Positions 46,901-60,378 are shown, numbered from the stretch's first letter. The stretch: DNA of 64,000 nt from Aptenodytes patagonicus (GCF_965638725.1 NC_134949.1:82366017-82430016), one strand, 5' to 3'. Translations and numbers: made by a program. Notes: a model not told the origin generated them from the sequence alone.

Positions 46901-49900
46901 GTTTGCTGGAGAGCTTTTGGTAAAAATAATAATAATAAAAAAAACTTTACGGCGTAGGATACAGATTTTAGCAGTGTAAATACTGTGAAGAGTCTGAAGA
47001 AAGAAGTGAGCAAATTGGTGCTTGCTAGACAGATTTTCAGCTCAGGATTATAGTGGTACAGTGGACTTGCAGTGCATTGCCTGGTTTTAGGTATTCCAAA
47101 TGAGAATCACTGTTTCCTAAGGGATGTGTGCTCATGTTAAACATTTGATGTCCTGCCTGGCCTCAAGCTGAGCTGTTCAGGCTGTTCCGAGTGCAAATGG
47201 AACACTTGGTCAGGGTTGTGCCAACAAGGCTGGGTGGGCATTTGTCATCTACAGATTCAGGAGCAGGCTAGGTTGCTGAAAGGGCCTTCAAGTGATGTCT
47301 GATATTGCAGCCCATGGCAGGAGTAAAAGGTGTCCTGACCCGAAATTGTAGATGTTTGTAACAGAAATAATAAGATTGGTATGAATGAAGCGTGTCTGTC
47401 TGTGAAAGCACCGCAAAAATGGCAGATCAGGGGATAAAAGAATGCTGTATATTAGCTGTTGCAGAGCCCCATATGTATTCTTCAGTTTAAATTTTTATAT
47501 AGCAAGAAGAGAAAGAACAGAATTAGGTCCATAAAATATGTAGATAAGACAAAAGAACTGTGAAATTCACAAGTTTTCCCGAGGCTTATGTGGGGTAAGG
47601 TTGTAAGATGAATGAGGCAAACAGAACCCAAACATCCACTTCTAAGTCCCATTCAGTGTTTTTTTGCTAAATGTACACTGTATCGTAATGTGGCAACAAT
47701 TAAAAAACAAACAAACCCCAAGCTCAAACAGGACACTTGAAAAATAAATGTCATCAGGTTCACCTTCATTTGTCTGACTGTTATAAAGGCCACGTTGGTT
47801 TGGTGTTGGTTTTTTTTTCGGGGGGGGGGGAGAGTTGAAAGTAATTAAATTAGAGTTTGAGGAGGGAGAGGAAATGAAGACAAGAAAGTGAAGATCTCTG
47901 TTTAGATTGAAAATCTAGTGGTATTTGGTATCTTCATGCATCCCAGGACTTTAGCCCTGAAGTCAGTTGGCTAAAAAGTTGAGCCAAATGGTGGCTCAGG
48001 ACTGCTAAAAGGGAGTAAACTCTTTCTGTTGCATCTTCTCTGGGACTTATCAATAAGCCAGATCAGCATGGTAAAATGGCAGAAAACAAACCCATCAGTT
48101 TGTTTCTCATCCCCAGCTCAGGAAGAAAAACAGTTCGATGTGCTAACTGTTTATACAGAGGTTAGATGAGCTTGAGAGTAGCACAGAACGGGGTGTGATG
48201 TGCTGTCAGAAGGAAGGGATGGAGCCATGGGATGCTCCTTTTAGTAGTAGTGAACTGTTAGGTTTAGCTGTCTTGTACTGCTGGTGGAGAGTGATTTGTG
48301 ACTTAACAGTTGTGAGGGAAAGAGAAAAGGAAGCACAGTTATGAAGGCAAAAGTGTACTTTCACTCATCTAATTTTTCTTTCCTCCTGCATCAAGCTGGA
48401 ATAAATGGTGCTAGCAAAAATGCGTTTAGGCATGTAAACACTAAATTATTGTTAACATGTTTCTAGGATAGACCCAGATGAAATGGCTTCCAAGCTTTTT
48501 TTTTATCTTAAGTTTCAAAAACTAAAGGAGCAATCTGCAGCATGAGTATGTGATCTTCCCCTTCTTCCATGTAAAGACTGGGAAATACAAGTGTGTATTG
48601 TCTTTGTAAAGGGAAAAAAGGCATACAGGATTATGCTGCTTTTTTTTTTTTCCCCCACAAAACCATATAATAGTTTGTATTGAAAAATGTTTCTTTTTCT
48701 TTCAGTTTCAACAAGGAGAAGAGGCAGGACACCGCCTTTTATAAGATCAGTAAGTACTGAAACTGTTTGCAGTTAACTCCGAGGTGTTTGAAAAAGTTTT
48801 CAAAGCTATATGTCTTAACAGGAACCCCTTCTGCGTTCAAAACCTGGTGAAACAATCCACTGTGACTATTCCAGAACCTGCACCTAGCTTCTTTAATCTC
48901 CCAGCTATTTTCAGTCTGTGTTGTCATAAAGGCAAAAACTTTAACAACAACAAGCTAACAGTTAGCTTGTATTGACACCATGTGCTGCAGGTCTTAAAAG
49001 TTGCATTTAAAATAAAAGCAGACATTTTAATGTTGTTTTCATTAAGAGTTTACAGGATTCGTAGTGGTTGCTTTCTGGCGTAATTAAAAAATCTGATACT
49101 GTGCATAAGAGAAATTGTTCTTGCACAGTAGAATTAAAACTGATATCTGAACACCTAATCACTGAGAATTTTCTTACTTATTTCACACATAAATTTCAAA
49201 AGTAGTATGTTATGTGTTATGATTTTTAAAGGCAAATAGTAAAGGTGGACCTGGCATGTATTAAATTTTTGTTTAACTTCCAAGAGCAGATTTAATGATA
49301 CACCAAAGCAGTCAGATCAGCTGACTGCATATGTCCATTTGTCTTTTACCCTTCTAAATTAAAAATTAAGGTTTTGGGGAAAGAAACAGTGACTTGATTT
49401 TTTTTTTTAAGACCATTTGTCTGAAACCTTGGTCAGTTATTGGAGGATATAAGCTATTTCTGCAATATAGTAATACATAGCTCCTATACTGGAATTTCTA
49501 TAGCAAGTAATTTCAGAGTTATTAATACCTATTTTTTTTAATATGAACTTGTTCAGACTTTCAGAATTCCAGAATTTTAAAACTCATTTTCTTGCCCCCC
49601 ACCAAATGCTTAGGCACTTTAGGAAATAGAGTTTGCAATTAAATACTGATTTCATTCCCCTTCCTCCCCCTGCTGATTTATCACAATGCAAGAAGATAGT
49701 AAGTTCTTCTTTCTAAACATTTTTGAAATAAAATGCAGTTGAAGATTGGGAAAGGCCTGCTACCCAAGCTTTGAGGGGCTATCTTTTAAAAATTCCTATA
49801 CAAATGAGTACTAACTTTTGATGTAAAGCTGTCTTGAAATTTCTAGCTGTGGGAATTTATTCCTGAAATAACTTGTTGTGTGTGTTGCTCCTGCTTTGTT

Positions 49901-52900
49901 TCACAAAACAGTGTATCTTCCATCAAACTTTTATAATTTTCAATTTATTAGCATGCACCTCCCAGAACTGAGAGGATGACTGTTGATCAGGACTGGAGCA
50001 GTGTTTATCCAACAGCAGCTGCATTTAAACCTGCCTCTGTGCCTCTCCCAATTCGAATGGGTTACCCAGTGAAGAGAGGAGTACCTCCGCCAAAAGAAGG
50101 CAACTTAGAACTTATAAAGGTAAGATGCATTCCATTAGTGTGTGATAACTTTTGAAATCATTATTCACTAAGACTGCACTGCTTTGATTGCAATATTTGT
50201 ATTGGATACTGTTTTCTGTTATTAAATAGGATAATATTCTATTTCATTTCTAAATTAAATGGTAACAAATACAAATGAACCAAATCAGGAGACATTTTTA
50301 GGATTATCATGCCTGTGACTTTTCTAATGGGGCTTAACTTAAGTCTTGCACTAAATCAGACTTGAGAAGAGTCTTCTTATCTGAATATTTTATTAAGCAT
50401 ATTGTACTACCTTAACAAATGTTAAAAGTGTAATCGGATTTCAGTAATGCCCCTTTATTTATGAACAAACAAAAAGCTATTATTTTAGTAACTCTTAATA
50501 TGTCTGTTTCAGATTCCCAATTTTTTACATCTTACTCCTCCTGCAATTAAGAAACACTGTGCAGCTCTTAAAGGTGAGGGGTTTTTTTGTTTTGTTGTTT
50601 TTTTTTTTTTCTTTTTTCTGTTTTTAAAAAACATCTCTCGGAGTTTTAAGACGATGCAAAATGTAACTGTGTTTGAAGTAGGTGAGACATGGTCCACCTC
50701 TGAAGCTGGTTATTTGTCAGGGTTTGGCTAGTATTGTATGCTTTCTTGTTGCTGCATTGAGTCGTACAGGTAGTAGGCAGATATGTCTTAAGAGGTTTTC
50801 AGCACACCAGTAAGACTTTAATTTTACCTTTCCATTAGGCCCTGCTTGTAAATTTATAGTTTAGTGTCTTAAGGAAGATGAGTGATGAATGTGATTCAGT
50901 TCTCAGAAGATTATCTGTGATTAAACGAGGGTTTAATCAGCAGCCGTTCTGGCATGCATTTTAAAAAACTGCTATTAATAAATGAAACCCTCTGTAAGAG
51001 CAAAGTCTGCTGGGGAGATAAAGGATCTAATGAAGACCAAGAGCGTCTCTGCCAGCCAGCAAGCCAATAAAGAGAACCTAATGAGGAGGTTAGCCCAAAA
51101 AGAAGTGGAGGCACAAGGGGACAGTGAGGAGATAGAATCATAGAATCATTTAGGTTGGAAAAGACTCTTAAGATCATCGAGTCCAAATGTTAACCGAACA
51201 CTGCCAAGTCCACCACTAAACCATGTCCCTAAGCACCACGTCTACGTGTCTTTTAAATACCTCCAGGGATGGTGACTCAGCCGCTTCCCTGGGCAGCCTG
51301 TTCCAATGCTTGACAACCCTTTCGGTGAAGAAATTTTTCCTAATATCCAATCTGAACCTTCCCTGGTGCAACTTGAAGCCATTTCCTCTCGTCCTGTCGC
51401 TTGTTACTCGGGAACAGAGATCGACACCCACTTCATTACAACCTCCTTTCAGGTAGTTGTAGAGAGCGATAAAGTCTCCCCTCAGTCTGTATGATAAGAG
51501 GTAAGAGGCCTGTCTTGAGTTGCCTGTATACAAATGCATGCAGCATAGGAAACAGGAGGAATTAGAAGTCTGAGGAGTCACAGAAATGCAGAGAGAAAGC
51601 TTACATGACTGAGGTGCAGGCAGGGATGATGCAGAGGAGGAGCTGACCTGTACCCAAAAGAACAGCTCAGATGCAGAGCTTTGCTATGAGATGTGTAGCA
51701 AGCTGGTTGAGAGTTTAAGAGTAGGGATCAGAGGAGAAGCTGAGAAGGTTGTGTTGGTGGACATCTGCCACAGACTACCTGGTGAAGAAGAGGAAGTGGA
51801 TGAACAGCTGAAAAAAGCCTCACAACTGCAAGCTTTGGTTTTCATGGGGAACTGCAGTCATCAACATCTGCTTGACAGGTGACAGGATGGGATGGAAGCA
51901 GTTTAGGAGATTTCTGGAGTGCGTTGCAGATAATTTCGTGATGAAGACATCAGATGCTGGACAAACTGTCTATGGGAAGGTGCTGTGTTGCATGTGCTAC
52001 TTGCAAGTATGCAAGAACTGGTTGGAGATGTCAAGGTTGCTGGCAGCCTTGGTTGTGAAAAGAAGATTGTGGAGTTTAAGATCTTGAGAGAAGTGAGGAA
52101 TGCAAGTAGTGTATTGAAGGCAATTTCTCGCTGCAGACGATCGATGAGTTGACTAGGAGGCATGCTCTCTTAGATTTGTTGTTCAGAAACGAGGAAGAAC
52201 TCGTCAAGTATGTGACGGTTAGGGGCATCCTTGCTAACAGTGTCCATGAAACTGTGGTGGTTAAAATCCTGAGAGAAGTGAGCAAGACAGACAGGGGAAC
52301 TAGAGCCTGGACTTCAGGAGAGTGATTTTGGTTTATTTGGGAATCTGCTTGGCAGATCTCACAGGGTACTCTCCTGGGGAGCAAAGTGGTCCACGAGAGC
52401 TGGTGGATGTTTAAGTTCAGCCTCCTTAAAAGAGCAAGAATGGTCCATTCCAGTGTACAGAAATTTGAGCAAGTATGGCAGAAGGACAGCATGGGTATGC
52501 ATGGAACTCTTGAGTGACCTGAAATGCAAAAGGAAGTACACAGAAAGTGGAAGCAGGTAAAGACTACCGGGAGGAACAGGAGATTTTTGCCTGACCATCT
52601 TCAAGAATGGCAAGAAAGAAGATGCAGGGAACTGCAGGTCAGCCAGCCTCACCACATTCCCTGGAAGATTGAGGCAAACCTTCCTGGAAGCCATTTCCAA
52701 GCATGTGAAAACATGCTTTATAACAACCTGGATAATGGTAGGGAGCACAACCTCAGCAGGTCTTCAGATAGTAATGAATTGGGGGGGAACAAGTGGTACA
52801 CTGGAGAGCAGAGCTGTCATTCAGAGGGATGTCAACGCACATGAAAAAATCCTCTGCAAGGACCCTCATGAAGTTAAACAAAGGCAACTGCAAAGTCCTG

Positions 52901-55900
52901 CATCTGGGATGGAATAACCCATGCAGCAGTACAGGTGGGTGGGATGGGGGGGTGGCAAACAGCTAGAAAGAAGCTATGCAGAAAAGGCCATTTGGAGACT
53001 GGTGGTTATTTGAAAGTTGAACATGAGTCATCAGTGTGCCCTTGTGGCAAGGAAGGCTAACCGCATACTGGGTTGTATTGATGAGAGTGTAGCCACCACG
53101 TTCAGGAAATTAATTCTTGCCCCTTTATTGAGTGTTGCATCCAGTTCTGGGGTCCCCAGTACAAGAAGGACGTGGACCTGTTAGAGGAGGGCCACACAAG
53201 TGACCAGAGGGCTGGAATACCTCTCCTGTGAAGAAGGGCTGAGAAAGTTGGGATTGTTCAGCCTGGAGAAGAGAAGGCTCTTAGGGGACCTTATTCACCT
53301 TTCAATATATAAAGGGGGCTTATATGAAAGATGAGGAGAGACTTTTCACCAGGGCCTGTAGTGACAGGACAAGGGGCAACGGTTTTAAACTGGAGGAGGC
53401 TAGATAATTAGATTGGACATAAGGAAAACATTTTTTTATGATGAGGGTGGTGAGACACTGTAAGAGCTTGCCCAGAGGAGCTGTGGATGCCCCATCATTG
53501 GAAGTATTCAGGGTCAGGTTGGATGGGCCTTTGAGCAGCCCAATCTAGTGAAAGATGTCCCTGCCCGTGGCAGGGTGGTTGGACGAGGTGATCTTTGAAG
53601 GTCGCTTCCAACCCAAACCATTCTATGACTCTATTTGGCAGTTGTGAGACTACATCTGGAGTATTGTATCCTGTTTTGGGGAACTCAGTACAAAGAAAGA
53701 TATTGAAATACTGGAGCAAGTCTAACAGAGACCCTGCCGTTATCTAAATGAGTATGGTTTCTATAAATAGTACTTTTAAAAAGGTATATTGCAATAAATT
53801 TGGAAAAAAAACCCAACCAACAGGTATTACTTGGATTGTTTTCTCTTTATTATACAGATTTCTGCACTGAATGGCCAAGTGCTTTGGACAGTGATGAGAA
53901 ATGTGAACGGCATTTTCCTATTGAAATTGAAACAGTAGATTATGTTTCTGCAGGGACATCTATTCGTAATCCCAAAGCAAGAGTGGTGACTTTAAGAGTA
54001 AGTAGTATTTTTGGTAAACAGCCTTTGTTTCAAAAATTCAAATGTTTGGCTTTCTTTTAAAAACATGTGCAGGTATGATATGTTGTAAGGAAATGAGAGA
54101 AGTGGTTTACTGAATGTCTGAATAAAAAGCAGTGGATTTCCTTAAGTATATTGCAGCATGTTAGAACTGAGGTTGTGAGGTTATGGATATGTAGTTATAA
54201 ATGAAGACTAAGCTCCGATATAAACAAAATAGTGTACCTTCTGAAGAATCTACTTATAGAAAAGGCAGTAAGTGCCTTTGTACTCAGTGTCTTGCTTAGA
54301 CTCTCTCATTGCTAATTTATAGACCCTAGAAGTGCACAAGTGTTGAAAGCTAGGTCATATGAATGCGGCACTATTAGTAAGTATTGAGTTGGCAGACCTC
54401 CAGGTATCAGTGTGTATGCAGTAGGGGCAGCAGCCTTCTGATCATAGGGTCATGCGTTACTTGAGGTTGAAAGGGAGCTCAGGAGTTTTCCAGTCTGACC
54501 TTCTGCTCAAAGTAAGGTAGGTATGAGATCAGACGAGGTTACTTGGAACTTTATCCAGTTGGGTCTTGAAAACCTTCAGGGCTGGAGATAGCACAACCTC
54601 TATGGTCAACCCGTTCCTGCTTGCCTGTCTTCATGGTAGTGAAGTTAAGATTGTGCTGTGGCTTTTGAACATGCCTTTTGAGATGAGATTTGAGCCTATC
54701 TGAAGAGCAGCAGCAGTGATGGGGTCAGTGATAGTTGTGTTCTTACTCTGTCAGTATAGAAGTTAAAATACTGCATGGTACCACATGCTCATAACACCTA
54801 TACAATATCTAATCATGGCAACTTTGAACAGTAGTAGTTCATTTTGTCTGTAGGAGTCTCCACTTTCCCTTTATGTTGTAAAACCTTTTGGGTTGAAATT
54901 TAATTTGGTCTGTGTGCCGGTTTTGGCTGGGGTAGACAGTCTGTCATTGATGTAAATATGCATTTCACACCACTGTTAGCAGTAACTTCACCATCCCCTT
55001 GTAGTCATTACATACTAGAGTTTAGCCTTTTGTCTCCTAATTCAGATACGTGGTCAAGAGCAAGTTTTCACAAATTTGTATGCATTAGAAATAAAAGGAT
55101 ATAGAGGGTATCTATGAGAATAGAAGCCTCTGACTTCATGCTGGGTTGCGACTGTGTGCAGGAGGAGGCACACATTGGACCCCCCTTGCTCCCATATTCA
55201 CTTGTCTCGGATGGAGTAATACTGACATTTGCAGGTCAGTACTGAGCATGGTGTCACGGGTAGGGGGAAGAGCACAGCTGCTCAAACAGCCTTGAGTCTC
55301 CTCCCAGTAAAAACAGCAGGTGGTGAGTGTATGTAAATTTCCTGCTTTCTAAATCATGTAAAACATTGAGATATAAATGTCTTCTCTTAGATGTGGCTGT
55401 TGAGATACAAGCTGTTAGACTAGGGGTCAGCTATGCTGCAGTGGAGAGGATAATTCAAAATGGTACAAAAATAGAACAATTATCCACATGCTTTTTCAGT
55501 TACTGGTGTTCTGATCCCAGACTTCATTAATAAATGCTTTCTCTGATTAATCCTCTGACAACAAAATCTGCCTAGGGAGGGGGAAGAGAAGATTTAAAGG
55601 TGAAAACAGATGGCACTGGGTCAGATAGCGGTTAAGTTTGTATCAGTGAGAGAGCATTTACTGTGCGTTGTGTTACAGACGATGATAAACTCTCTGGTGG
55701 ATCTTCATGATAAGATTTCCTTTTTTAAATATTGCTTAAAAGTTAAACCTTTCTAATCTTAATTAAAAAATTATGCCTTTCTTCTACCAGGTATCATACT
55801 GGAGATGCTAATTTTTCATCTCTTGTAGCCTAATGCCAGTGTTTCTTGTCACTAAATTTATCCTAGTCTATTCCCAAGTGGAATTGTCCACATTGTGCCA

Positions 55901-58900
55901 GACAACATAGTACCACAGGATGTAAAATGAGATTTTTCTTTTTTTAAATCAACTGCTGTTCTTTGTGGAGCTCTAACTTTTCTAAAATTCAACATAAAAT
56001 AGTCTGCAGCATTCCAGCTAACAATTATAAGCTGTCCAATTGCTATCCCATTTTGAAGCAAGTAGCCATTAAATATTTGTCACTTTAAAGTGACTTTGGA
56101 TTAATAAGAACATCTTTATTGTGATCCTGTAATATAGGAAACAGACCAGATAGCTTTTTAGTTTCTATAGGAAAAGCAAGTCATGTGGAATAAAATCATA
56201 GCTCTCTAACAGTAAATTTTGAATGACCACACTGTATGAAGGCAGCATGATACAACTATGATAATGCCATCCTTTTAAGACAGTGCAAAAAGTACAATGA
56301 AATTGTTTTGCATTGTTGGTTAAAGCAAGCTAATGCTGGACACCTGGGCTGGAGTATCCCATTAAGTTCAGACAGTCATGGTTATAAAGTGCTTACATGC
56401 ACTAGCAGTTGTATGCTTGCCAGAGAGTTGTGTCCAAAACCCTTTAGAGTTTGGAGCATTCTTTCTTTCTGTGAGTGTTAGAGAAGGACAGTGTTAAGAA
56501 AATGTGTTTTACAAAAAGGTGTTTCTCATCAATTTGGGTGAGCATTGCCAGGCAGCAGTGAGGGTAGGCCGTTCTGTAAGGGAAGGTGATCCGGGGGCAG
56601 TAAGGCAGGCAGGGGCAGTGACCTCCCCAAAAAGGGTGCAGCTACTACCTGAGCAAGGTGAGCAGGACAGGCCTGGTAACGGTAACCTTGTCCATCCAAC
56701 AGCCCAGTAATCACCTGAAAAGTTCATAATGATAAGGCGAGTTTGAGGTCAAAGCGGGAAGAGAAGTCAGTGGATCAGGATCAGGTCTGGTGACAGTAAC
56801 TAGGATCAGTCAATGGTCTGGTGATTGTCAAGCCAGTCCATAGCGATGCAGTAGGTGAGGTCAAGCCGGGAAGTCAAGGATGTATGTCGGGGTTGGGTCA
56901 GTGTGGGCCATGGCTAGGCACAGACATAGCTGCGTTGTGGCTCAGGCAGAGACCAAGGCTGAGTGCCTCAGCTTAGATGCAGCTTCTCAGTAAAGCTGGG
57001 GCAGGCCCATCTTCTCATAGCTCGTTTTTTTTTGTCACCACTGATTGAAGGCTATGTGGCTGCACTGTATGGAAGGGCACTGTATGTAAGGAAGCCTTGA
57101 CCCTTAGAAGGGGTTGCTGTGTGCGTAGGGAGCTTTTTTTTTTCAGCTTGACCATTGCCTTAAAGACTGGATGCACCTAATAGGTCTGCTAGAATTAGAC
57201 TTGACAAAATGTGAGCTAGGGAGCAAAGCTAGGTGAGCTCCTGCTTACCAATATTACAGGCATGCATAGTAATGAGCATGTAATTCCTTAAAAAGGAGAC
57301 ATTTTTCATATAATCTGTGGAGTAGTGAATATTAGGGGTTTTTTTCAAGATTAGAAGTTCCAGTATTGAAACACTGTTGTCTCCTCCCTTGTCACATTTA
57401 GGTTTAGTTCTTCAGTTTTCTATTTTTAGTAGTAGGGTTTTTTCTTTTCAGGTAGTACTTTTTTCCCTGATATTTATTTGAGCTTCTAATTTCTTTTAGT
57501 CTTTCAACTTTTGTTAGTTTTTCTGATGCAGGTTTCTTGATTTTTGAACAGTTCTTTAGTACAGCAATGACACAGTAGAAAGAACACAGAGGAAAAACAA
57601 ACAGTGGGCAAACGAGTAAGAGACTGCTATTATGTCTTCATCTTTTTAATATTCCTCAGCAACTCCCACTTAATAGAAACTTATGTTTCCAACACCATAT
57701 ATCTTTAGACTGTTAAGGTTCACAGCCGCCTTATTTGCTATTGTGTAAACAGATAGCTAAAACCAGCTTGCTTTACTTTTCATACTTCTTTATTGCATAT
57801 AGAAACTAGCTTCAGACTAACTTTGTAGAGGTTTTTTTTAAATAAGTACTAGTTATTTGTTGTATATCTTATGTTTGTGGGTTTTCTGGTATTGAAACAG
57901 AAGACAAGCCATTCACACTATTGTTTGATGAATTATGTGAGATCGGACAGTTCTGGTCCATTATATTGTTATCTGTGCGCATCTTTGCATACTTCTATTA
58001 ATCTCCCAGTAATGACTTTAAGAATACTGATTTGATGTCTCTTGAACTGACATCTTTCCTCCTCTTTTGGATGCTTGTCATAAATATCTTTGATATATCT
58101 TGGTATTAAACTTACTGATCTGTATTTGAAAAAAAAAAAATCTTAAAGATTTATTTTTCCGTATGAAGTACACGTGAATATGAAATACAGCTACAAACTA
58201 AACTGACAGCTCTTTTTTCCTCTGAAAAAAAGTTTGAGTAGAAATATTCTCCCCCAGCCCCTCTGGTATTTGGATAAAGAAATTTATTGTTTGAATATTC
58301 AGATTATACTTGCCTTGTGTTAAGACTTCTGACGTGATACAATCAGAAGAAATTCTGCAAATGCATACTTAATAGCTATCCTTTTAATTCTTGATAAAAG
58401 ATGTGCCTAACTATCTCAAAATATTTTCAGGGTGCAGAGATTTGATTTATCCAAGTAATTAAAGGTGTTTTCTCTTGTACTTGAAGGTTAAACTTTCTCA
58501 CCTGAATTTGGATGACCATGCAAAGAAGAAGCTCATTAAACTTGTAGGAGAACGGTACTGTAAGGATACAGATATGCTCACAATTACAATGGACAGGTAC
58601 GGTTACAAGAAGGAAAAAAATGCCTGTAGCAATGGTCACAGTATAGAAAGGGCTGGGTGTCTTCCAGTAATATCAATTATTGTCTTAGTAAATTATTATA
58701 TTTTTAAGGCTAAAATATGACTTGAGAAAAATAGATAAGATACTCCTGTTATTAACTGTTAAAATTGTAATGGACAAATCACATAAGGTCAAACCTAATA
58801 TATGTTAAATATTGCTAGTTATTGAAGCTCTGTATTTAGAAGTCTCATTTGTTATTTTAAAGTAGTTGTCATGTTTCCCAAATGGGTTCTGTTAGTTTTA

Positions 58901-60378
58901 ACAATGGTCTGAAGAGTTTCAGGCAAGAAAAATGGGGATATCGGTGACCAGACATTTCTCAATGTTTTGGTGTTCTAGATATAAACAAATCACTAGTTAT
59001 TTACAGTTATGTTCAGAAGGCTGCATGGGAGAAATGTGTTCTCTGTGTTCAATTCTGAAGACTGTAAGAGAATACATATGTATTCCTAAATTCACAATAC
59101 ACTTTAATTCACAGCTGCTTTCAGTGGTAGGAAAAACATTATTGGTAGTCTTTTCTGTTTGCATGTTTTTATTAGAATTCATTTTCCCCTCTTAAATTTC
59201 CTGTCCTTTGGTAGGAAATACTGTTTTATTTCTACATAAAGTAAGTACAAATTGGATAAAATTGTGCATATCTTTTTCGACAAGACTTGGAAATCTGGGT
59301 AGTTTACTGGGACCACTTGTGCTACCAACAGTTTTCATTTCCCTGGCAAGACTTATTCTGTGGCTAAAACATCAGTATAGCTGAAAGGAGCTTACCCTCT
59401 AAGGCATCTGTGAATGGTCTCATGCTGTGTTCCAGAAGAAACTCTTAATGTGCCTGCTGATATTTCACTTTATTTTTAGTAAATTCTAAGGCCTAAGCTC
59501 TGAGCGGTATCCATTTCTTTAATACAGGATTTTCCAGGCTGTTTCACTAGGAAAGAAGTAAGAGTCAAAAGCTTGAGTCCTTTTTAAATTTATTTGCTAG
59601 AATAGTCATAGTCCGTAGTCATTCAGATGAGTGTTTTTAGAGTGCCTCAGATGCAGTCTCGCACGATTCAATTTGTTCCGCATCAAAAAGCGGGGGGTGA
59701 AGGAGCCTGCAGGAAGAGGTGAGTGTGAGAAAGAGACAGGAGGTTATGGGTGATCAGCATGAGGAAGAGATTAATTTGCAGGACTGTGTCTTATCACAAC
59801 AAATTTTACTGGTGATCCTGTTTGGACTTACAGCTACATTGACTTAAACTTTTCGTGTTGAATTGTTGGCTAGATCTTCTGTTCTGAACTGTATTTCATG
59901 GCCGTTTTCACCAGTCATCCTCCTCCCTTCAGGTCTGGAGGAAAAAACCAAAAATTAAGATTTTAAGGGAGTTCAGACTAAAGTATGTTTGATTCCACTT
60001 TGGCACAGAGGACAAAGAAGTTTTTAATGTTTCCTGAAGTTCTGTAAATTCTTGCATTATGTACATTTTCCTGCTGACCTGCAGATGCCCGTTCTTCCAT
60101 GTCCTTAATACTTATGCTTTCATGATGTTGTTCTTGATTGTGTGTAATTCAGAAACGCATGTGAATCAAACACACATTTCCCTAAGATTCCCTACATTAC
60201 AAGTAATGGTAAGTTACCATTACATCGATGGTAAGCTTAACATTTTATTCAAAAGGATATTACAGTGGCTTGATTTCAAAAAGACTAGCTTTGTTTATGA
60301 ATTTTCAGGTGTCCACTAAGAAGACAGAACTACGATTATGGCATACACCTCCTCACAGTTTTGTACCATGAATCTTGG
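46559..60378 (+). CDS. MRPS35: MRPS35 (mS35), mitochondrial ribosomal small-subunit protein, exons 1-7, 3'-incomplete
   Basis: Structural protein of the mitochondrial 28S small ribosomal subunit (mS35). Seven exons: 46559-46712, 48706-48749, 49952-50119, 50513-50573, 53858-53997, 58487-58596 and 60309-60378. All have GT/AG borders and together give exactly 249 codons with no stop. The match to vertebrate MRPS35 is strong from exon 3 onward, for example [41 protein letters not shown] and LYHESW. The first ~50 residues are Ala/Val/Arg-rich with almost no acidic residues, as expected of a mitochondrial targeting peptide, and are poorly conserved. The start ATG at 46559 lies in the CpG island in a GAAGATGGCG context. 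Human MRPS35 is about 323 residues, so roughly 75 C-terminal residues are missing. I found no last exon between 60379 and 64000, so it should lie to the right. Confidence 0.96.
48706..48749 (+). CDS. MRPS35: MRPS35 exon 2
   Basis: A 44-base exon between a pyrimidine-rich TTTCTTTCAG acceptor and an ATCA|GTAAGT donor. It enters in phase 1 and leaves in phase 0, joining exons 1 and 3 in frame. The peptide is basic (STRRRGR), so the targeting region probably continues here. Confidence 0.82.
49952..50119 (+). CDS. MRPS35: MRPS35 exon 3
   Basis: Fifty-six codons in phase 0, from HAPPRTERM to EGNLELIK. Start of the strongly conserved mS35 core: the VDQDW motif and MGYPVKRGV match mammalian MRPS35 closely. 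Acceptor TTATTAG, donor AAAG|GTAAGA. Confidence 0.97.
50513..50573 (+). CDS. MRPS35: MRPS35 exon 4
   Basis: A 61-base exon encoding [20 protein letters not shown] plus the first base of the next codon. Acceptor TGTTTCAG, donor AAAG|GTGAGG. Nearly identical to the mammalian protein over this stretch. Confidence 0.97.
51132..51489 (-). mobile_element. CR1 3' fragment, minus strand, in MRPS35 intron 4
   Basis: Reads on the minus strand as the C-terminal end of CR1 ORF2 ([28 protein letters not shown]) followed by the 3' UTR and an ATTCTATG end. It has few breaks, so it is younger than the neighbouring plus-strand CR1. Confidence 0.93.
51490..53639 (+). mobile_element. Old, degraded CR1 in MRPS35 intron 4
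   Basis: Starts with a diverged match to the CR1 ORF2 beginning (near 51515) and keeps recognisable blocks across the element, including TTCTGGGGTCCCCAGTACAAG near 53145-53165. It ends in CCATTCTATGACTCTAT. Stops and indels occur throughout. The opposite-strand CR1 abuts its left end. The sequence at 50985-51131 may be more of the same element. Confidence 0.8.
53640..53750 (+). mobile_element. CR1 fragment (second copy)
   Basis: GTTGTGAGACTACATCTGGA followed by a GTACAAAGAAAGATATTG-type stretch repeats an internal CR1 ORF2 region already seen upstream. It is therefore a separate short insertion or duplication. Confidence 0.6.
53858..53997 (+). CDS. MRPS35: MRPS35 exon 5
   Basis: A 140-base exon that starts in phase 1 and encodes [16 protein letters not shown] through ARVVTLR, with conserved HFPIEI in the middle. 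Donor AAGA|GTAAGT. It follows a CR1-filled intron of about 3.3 kb. Confidence 0.97.
54436..54660 (-). mobile_element. CR1 3' fragment, minus strand, in MRPS35 intron 5
   Basis: Begins near ATCATAGGGTCATG, then GGTTGAAAGGGAGCTC and CCTTCTGCTCAAAG, the reverse-orientation CR1 3' UTR pattern, through the ORF2 end. Moderately diverged. Confidence 0.8.
54913..54945 (+). mobile_element. Possible LTR start fragment
   Basis: TGTGCCGGTTTTGGCTGGGG matches the first ~20 bases of the ERV LTR family above, then the likeness stops. It could be a truncated LTR or chance. Confidence 0.3.
56669..56885 (+). repeat. Two diverged copies of a ~114-base tandem unit in MRPS35 intron 5
   Basis: A unit starting AGG(C/T)CTGGT(A/G)AC-GTAAC and containing G-GGTCAA-GC-GGGAAG recurs from 56669 and from 56783. 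The copies have drifted; further copies may precede 56669. Confidence 0.5.
58487..58596 (+). CDS. MRPS35: MRPS35 exon 6
   Basis: A 110-base exon encoding [18 protein letters not shown] and then LVGERYC, the most conserved block of mS35. It leaves in phase 2 at ACAG|GTACGG. Confidence 0.97.
60309..60378 (+). CDS. MRPS35: MRPS35 exon 7
   Basis: A 70-base exon encoding [20 protein letters not shown] and then ESW. Acceptor TTTTCAG, donor TTGG|GTAAGC. It ends in phase 0 after codon 249. The next exon should begin near the conserved NTEEWE region and is outside the window. Confidence 0.96.
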
